Positions 6,645 through 9,730 of a stretch of DNA of 9,730 nucleotides are shown one piece after another; position 1 is the stretch's first letter, and each line of letters opens with the position of its first letter. The DNA is taken from positions 1-9,730 of the forward strand of contig RDDY01000050.1 in assembly GCA_003852805.1 (NCBI GenBank), in the 5' to 3' direction. The notes beneath the pieces were generated by a model, which was not told the DNA's origin, did not search any database, and was given only the letters and a program-made list of their open reading frames with translations. Origin of the DNA: Chryseobacterium sp. (GTDB lineage: Bacteria > Bacteroidota > Bacteroidia > Flavobacteriales > Weeksellaceae). The position numbers and the translations under genes were made by a program.

Positions 6645-6980
6645 ATGAGCGATTATAACGGACAACGTGAGGAGGAAATATTCACAAAAGTTCTGAAAGC
6701 GGGCCGCCGAAGCTATTTCTTTGACGTGCGCGAAACCAAGGCCGGGGATTATTTTCTGACGATTACCGAGAGCAAAAAGAACTATTCGGACGACGGCAGC
6801 CGCAGCTCTGAGAAACATAAGATCTACCTGTATAAGGAAGATTTCAAAAACTTTTCAGAGCTCTTCAAAGAAGCGACCGATTTCATTATCGACGAGAAGG
6901 GTGAGGAGGTCATCAGCGAGCGCCACGACAGAGGCTTTAAAAACAACCCGTTTACCATCAAAACCGAAGACGAAATTTAA
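6645..6980 (+). CDS. DUF3276 / PUR-alpha-like nucleic-acid-binding protein
   Basis: A 111-aa cytoplasmic protein of the DUF3276 family, which adopts the PUR fold related to eukaryotic PUR-alpha and to Borrelia BpuR, a single-stranded DNA/RNA binder. Visible family features are the N-terminal EEEIFTKVLKAGRRSYFFDVRETK (in part), YFLTITESKK (36-45), KHKIYLYKEDF (57-67) and a C-terminal region of acidic and basic residues ending near NPFTIKTEDE. The residues form the expected beta-beta-beta-beta-alpha order: three or four strands to about 64, then the helix FKNFSELFKEATDFII (67-82). The start at 6645 (MSDYNG) is preferred. The frame extends to a TTG at 6609, but that codon lies within the -7 box. 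Its exact role in this phylum is not known; RNA binding or transcriptional regulation is plausible. Confidence 0.9.
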   Translation: MSDYNGQREEEIFTKVLKAGRRSYFFDVRETKAGDYFLTITESKKNYSDDGSRSSEKHKIYLYKEDFKNFSELFKEATDFIIDEKGEEVISERHDRGFKNNPFTIKTEDEI

Positions 6981-7006
6981 GCTTTATCGAGAAGAATCTA
7001 TCCAAG

Positions 7007-7041
7007 AAAAAACCCTGCCGAAATCGACAGGGTTTTGTTTT
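7007..7041. terminator. Bidirectional terminator between the DUF3276 gene and tRNA-His
   Basis: A 9-bp stem (7009-7017 with 7028-7036), with two further inner G-C pairs (7019-7020 with 7025-7026) across a C-A mismatch, is flanked by A6 on the left and TTTTGTTTT on the right. Read on plus it ends the DUF3276 transcript; read on minus it is followed by six T residues and ends the tRNA-His transcript. Confidence 0.9.
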
Positions 7042-7044
7042 GAG

Positions 7045-7119
<75 letters not shown>

Positions 7120-7131
7120 GTTTTACGTGTG

Positions 7132-7162
7132 CAAATATAATTACTAAAATTTTAACCGACAA
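7132..7162 (-). promoter_or_regulatory. tRNA-His promoter (TTG-N20-TAnnTTTG)
   Basis: On the minus strand, TTG (7162-7160) is followed after exactly 20 nt by TATATTTG (7139-7132), both fitting the Bacteroidota -33/-7 consensus. The -7 box ends 12 nt before the mature tRNA 5' end. The -33 box lies inside the last codons of bshB1, so the tRNA promoter overlaps the upstream gene. Confidence 0.8.
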
Positions 7163-7877
7163 CTATTCCGTCAAAATTATTCAGTGCGATCAGTTTCTCG
7201 GTGGTGAAGCCCTCCGCGTGTTCTACGCCGCTTAACCTGCCCAAATCCTGCGCGCGATATCTGAGGCTCTCCATAAAGTCTTTGGTTGCAATAGGCGTGA
7301 TGGGTTCGTCGGAATCGGGGTTGTAAAATTGAGATCTATAAGCCATGCACACCTCGATTTTCTTATCCAAATAACCCGTGATGTCTACCGTGAAATCAGG
7401 CTTTACGTCTTTCCACTGTATGTAGTGAAAAATGTGCGACGGTCGCCACGCCTCTTGCGCTTGTCCGTTTTCGTCGGCGGTTTCTATTCTGCGCAATCCT
7501 GCCAAAAAGCAAGCGTCAGAGACCAACTTAGCTGCCTTGGCATGATCGGGATGACGGTCATCTATGGCATTGGCAATTACAATATCGGGCCTGTACTTTC
7601 GCACTTTCTGCACGATGCGCAATTGATAGTCCTTACTGTTCTCCAAAAAACCGTCGGGCATATTGAGATTCTCGCGCGCAGAGATTCCCAACAAGCGCGC
7701 CGCCTCCGCAGCTTCCGATGCGCGAATTTCCCGTGAGCCGCGTGTACCGAGTTCACCTTCAGTCAGATCTACAACGGCTACTGTCTTTCCCTCGTCGATC
7801 AGCTTGGCCAGCGTGCCGCCACAGCTGAGTTCTACATCATCGGGATGTGCGCCGATTGCCAGAATATCTACTTTCAT
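7152..7877 (-). CDS. bshB1: BshB1, N-acetylglucosaminyl-malate deacetylase of bacillithiol synthesis
   Basis: A cytoplasmic zinc hydrolase of the PIG-L/LmbE family. It removes the acetyl group from GlcNAc-malate, the second step of bacillithiol synthesis, between BshA and BshC. At 241 aa it is full length for the family. The N-terminal GAHPDDVELSCGGT carries the zinc ligands His11 and Asp14 and the likely base Asp13. RHPDH (108-112) supplies His112, and GELGTRGS (41-48) is a typical BshB1 segment. The tail PITPIATKDFMESLRYRAQDLGRLSG (in part, 192-217) also matches BshB1 as recalled. The ATG at 7877 begins with the canonical MKVDILAIGAHPDD. It starts only 16 nt after the terminator of the upstream TPR gene. 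Its end carries the tRNA-His -33 box. Related MshB- or BshB2-type deacetylases are less likely. Confidence 0.92.
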   Translation of the reverse strand: MKVDILAIGAHPDDVELSCGGTLAKLIDEGKTVAVVDLTEGELGTRGSREIRASEAAEAARLLGISARENLNMPDGFLENSKDYQLRIVQKVRKYRPDIVIANAIDDRHPDHAKAAKLVSDACFLAGLRRIETADENGQAQEAWRPSHIFHYIQWKDVKPDFTVDITGYLDKKIEVCMAYRSQFYNPDSDEPITPIATKDFMESLRYRAQDLGRLSGVEHAEGFTTEKLIALNNFDGIVVG

Positions 7878-7893
7878 TTCCGAAATTTAAGAT

Positions 7894-7924
7894 AAAAAAT
7901 CTCGGCCTGCATTCAGGCCGAGAT
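7894..7924 (-). terminator. Terminator of the TPR gene
   Basis: A perfect 11-bp stem (7899-7909 with 7914-7924) with a 4-nt loop (7910-7913) is followed on the minus strand by a run of T (7899-7894). It lies 18 nt past the TPR gene stop codon and just before bshB1. Confidence 0.92.
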
Positions 7925-7942
7925 AAATATTCTTGTGAAAAG

Positions 7943-9598
7943 TTACTTGTTGAGACTGTCTCTCAATTTCACCGCATCGGTAGAACTTGGATTTGTCTCT
8001 ACGGCTTTCTCTGCGTATTCCAGAGCTTTTGCACGATCGGTATTTGCCGACAGGGCCGCCATGTTATAGTAAACATTGCTCAGTGTTTCCATACTTTTTT
8101 GCTGCTCGGCTGCCGGCTTCGCGGTCAATACGTCAACATATTTTTGGAACGCTGCCATAGCACCTGCCACATCGCCTTGCTTTTGGTATGCATAACCAAG
8201 GCTGTAATAGGCAGGCTCCCAAGTCGGCAGCAAAGCCGCCATCTGTTGCCATGCCTGTGCAGCTCCGCCCCAGTTCTGAGCCTCTTGGTAAGCGTTTGCC
8301 AATTTATAGATCAGATCAGAGTTCTTGGGATCTGCTGCAACTTGCTTCTTTAACGCTTCGATAGCCGGATTGGTAGGCCCGCTGTTGACGGAAGACGAAT
8401 TGCCACCTGCCAAACCGCCGGTGATGGCTGCAACTTCTTCATCCCAATTCAGGGTTTCGTCTTTTGCGTTTTTGGCTACGGCAATCTGTTGCATGGCCTG
8501 TTGTTGCAACGCACTGTTCTTATTGGCTTTTGCCTTTGCAAGATTGATGAGACCCATCAAACCGGAATCACTCGGTAATACTCTGGATTTCTCTGCTTTG
8601 CTCAAGAAAGTGTTCAGATTCTTTTCAGCCTCGTCATAGTTCTTTTCTTGATATTGGATCAGCGCAAGAATACGATACTTAATCGGATCCTCTACTTTAT
8701 CGAAAACGGAGTTTAAAGAAGCTTTTGCATTGTTGAAGTCTTTGGCCAAGTAAGCAAGCTTCGCATAATCCAATACAGTATCGGGATCGGTGTCAGCCAA
8801 ATCTAGATATTTCTTGTAATTGGCCGCCGCTTCCGGATATTGCTGATAGATGATGTAATAGTTACCCAAAGCTTTATAAGCGGGAGCGTAAGACGGATCC
8901 GCAGCAATTGCTTTGTCGATGTTTTCCTTCGCTTGCTGCCATTGCTTTGCAGAGGTCCACAACGTTCCTCGGCGTGTGTAGGCCGGCGCCTTGTTTCCTG
9001 CTACTTCAGAAGCGTTGTCATACGCTGTCATGGCGTTGCCCCAATCTTTGTCTCTGCGGTAAGCGTCGCCAAGCGTGTAGTAGTAATGTGCAGGAACACC
9101 CTTGCGCTGCGTAAGGTCTACCGCTTTCTTCAGGTATTCAATAGCCAGTTTCGGGTTGTTGTGGTTGTCGTACATGATCAGCGCTTCGCCGATGCGGTAA
9201 AGCACTTCAGGGTCTTTTTCGCGGGTTGCTTTGGCTACGGCGTTAAACTCGGAGACGGCGCCGTTTACGTTCCCACGGCCCATTTGTACCGATGCGTTAC
9301 CAATCCTGCTGAGATAAGCTTTTTTAGGATTGGTGGCCAAGCCTTTATTAAAATATTCCTGAGCCTTTTCAAAGTTGGGTTCACTTTGGGCCAGATATGT
9401 ATTGCCTAAGTAGAAGTAGTTGGCGTCTGACGGTGACTGCTCTGCAAGCGTACTGTAAATCTGTTTTGCTTGTGCAAATTTGTAGCTGTCAATGCTGTTG
9501 ATGCCTTGGTCAACGGTTTGTGCACCGGCAAAATTCATGATGAAAAATGCTGCCGCACCAATCGCTATCTTTTTTGTTAAACCAAACTTTCCTTTCAT
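7943..9598 (-). CDS. Exported tetratricopeptide-repeat (TPR) protein
   Basis: A 551-aa protein with a signal peptide: basic start MKGKFGLTKK, hydrophobic core IAIGAAAFFIMNFAG and likely cleavage at AGA|Q after residue 26. It is therefore probably periplasmic or outer-membrane associated. The mature part is mostly TPR helix pairs. Clear units are near 57-90, 130-163, 170-203, 205-237, 238-271, 427-460, 461-494 and 504-540, with degenerate ones between 272 and 335. A Gly/Ser/Asn/Pro-rich stretch (about 394-410) separates an N-terminal block of about 350 residues from a C-terminal block of three repeats. Such proteins act as protein-protein scaffolds; the partner is not visible. The start at 9598 is supported by the signal peptide. 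A strong terminator follows the stop. Specific function is unknown. Confidence 0.93.
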   Translation of the reverse strand: MKGKFGLTKKIAIGAAAFFIMNFAGAQTVDQGINSIDSYKFAQAKQIYSTLAEQSPSDANYFYLGNTYLAQSEPNFEKAQEYFNKGLATNPKKAYLSRIGNASVQMGRGNVNGAVSEFNAVAKATREKDPEVLYRIGEALIMYDNHNNPKLAIEYLKKAVDLTQRKGVPAHYYYTLGDAYRRDKDWGNAMTAYDNASEVAGNKAPAYTRRGTLWTSAKQWQQAKENIDKAIAADPSYAPAYKALGNYYIIYQQYPEAAANYKKYLDLADTDPDTVLDYAKLAYLAKDFNNAKASLNSVFDKVEDPIKYRILALIQYQEKNYDEAEKNLNTFLSKAEKSRVLPSDSGLMGLINLAKAKANKNSALQQQAMQQIAVAKNAKDETLNWDEEVAAITGGLAGGNSSSVNSGPTNPAIEALKKQVAADPKNSDLIYKLANAYQEAQNWGGAAQAWQQMAALLPTWEPAYYSLGYAYQKQGDVAGAMAAFQKYVDVLTAKPAAEQQKSMETLSNVYYNMAALSANTDRAKALEYAEKAVETNPSSTDAVKLRDSLNK

Positions 9599-9651
9599 TT
9601 TAGAATTTATAATATAAAGTTAACTGTGAATTTAAAAACAATTTATCTGTG

Positions 9652-9671
9652 CAAATATTATGAAATATTTG
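9652..9671. repeat. 20-bp inverted repeat upstream of the TPR gene
   Basis: CAAATATT (9652-9659) and AATATTTG (9664-9671) are perfect inverted copies around ATGA. Each arm read outward resembles a -7 box (AATATTTG against TAnnTTTG). In the minus direction it would give the TPR gene a leader of roughly 45-50 nt. It may be a promoter element, an operator, or chance in A/T-rich DNA. Confidence 0.4.
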
Positions 9672-9688
9672 TTAAATAAATTATAATG

Positions 9689-9730
9689 TTACTGCAAGCG
9701 CACCTCGCGTTTGTACAAATAATACGGTTG
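9689..9730 (-). CDS. Possible C-terminal end of an upstream minus-strand gene
   Basis: One minus frame is open from the window edge to TAA at 9691-9689 and encodes 13 residues, QPYYLYKREVRLQ. The codons used (CCG, CGC, GTG, TTG) fit the rest of the window, and a basic tail after aromatic residues would suit a protein end. A second minus frame is also open until close to this point, so the frame is not certain. No terminator separates it from the TPR gene 90 nt downstream, so co-transcription is possible. No function can be assigned. Confidence 0.35.
   Translation of the reverse strand, partial: QPYYLYKREVRLQ

Noticed and set aside
8840..9409. 189-aa plus-strand open frame opposite the TPR gene
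   Set aside because: The minus strand encodes a signal peptide and regular TPR repeats through this region. The plus product is Val/Phe-rich with no motif and no promoter.

Overview
The window looks like a chromosomal housekeeping segment of a Bacteroidota bacterium, most likely from the Flavobacteriia. Four things point there. Several genes belong to versions typical of that phylum: AspRS, a NusB with a long N-terminal extension, a DUF1573 lipoprotein next to YajC, a DUF3276/PUR-alpha-like protein, and BshB1. Several intergenic regions carry the Bacteroidota sigma-ABfr -7 element TAnnTTTG. Gene starts are preceded by A/T-rich leaders rather than clear Shine-Dalgarno sites. Coding density is high and base composition is even, with moderate GC, and no mobile element, phage gene or CRISPR array is visible.

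Layout, left to right. At 1-114 is the 3' end of an unidentified (+) gene with an EF-hand-like acidic loop, closed by a strong terminator. Two (+) genes follow: aspS (aspartyl-tRNA synthetase) and a pyrD-type dihydroorotate dehydrogenase, each with its own terminator. Convergent to these is a (-) operon, nusB -> DUF1573 lipoprotein -> yajC. Divergent from nusB, across a 76-bp spacer with back-to-back candidate promoters, is a (+) ABC exporter half-transporter, followed by a DUF3276 nucleic-acid-binding protein. A bidirectional terminator separates the latter from tRNA-His(GUG), which lies on (-). Upstream of the tRNA, also on (-), are bshB1 (bacillithiol biosynthesis) and a large exported TPR protein. 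At the right edge there is probably the last few codons of another (-) gene.

Functionally this is core metabolism and information processing: translation (AspRS, tRNA-His), transcription (NusB), secretion (YajC), pyrimidine synthesis (PyrD), thiol redox balance (BshB1) and envelope proteins (DUF1573 lipoprotein, ABC exporter, TPR protein). No undescribed multi-gene system is apparent. The most unusual item is the dihydroorotate dehydrogenase. By recalled sequence it closely resembles the soluble, fumarate-using class 1A enzyme of Lactococcus rather than the respiratory-chain class 2 or PyrK-coupled class 1B enzymes, which suggests an old horizontal transfer. The compact regulatory arrangements are second in interest: the tRNA-His promoter embedded in the end of bshB1, the shared terminators, and bshB1 starting 16 nt after a terminator.
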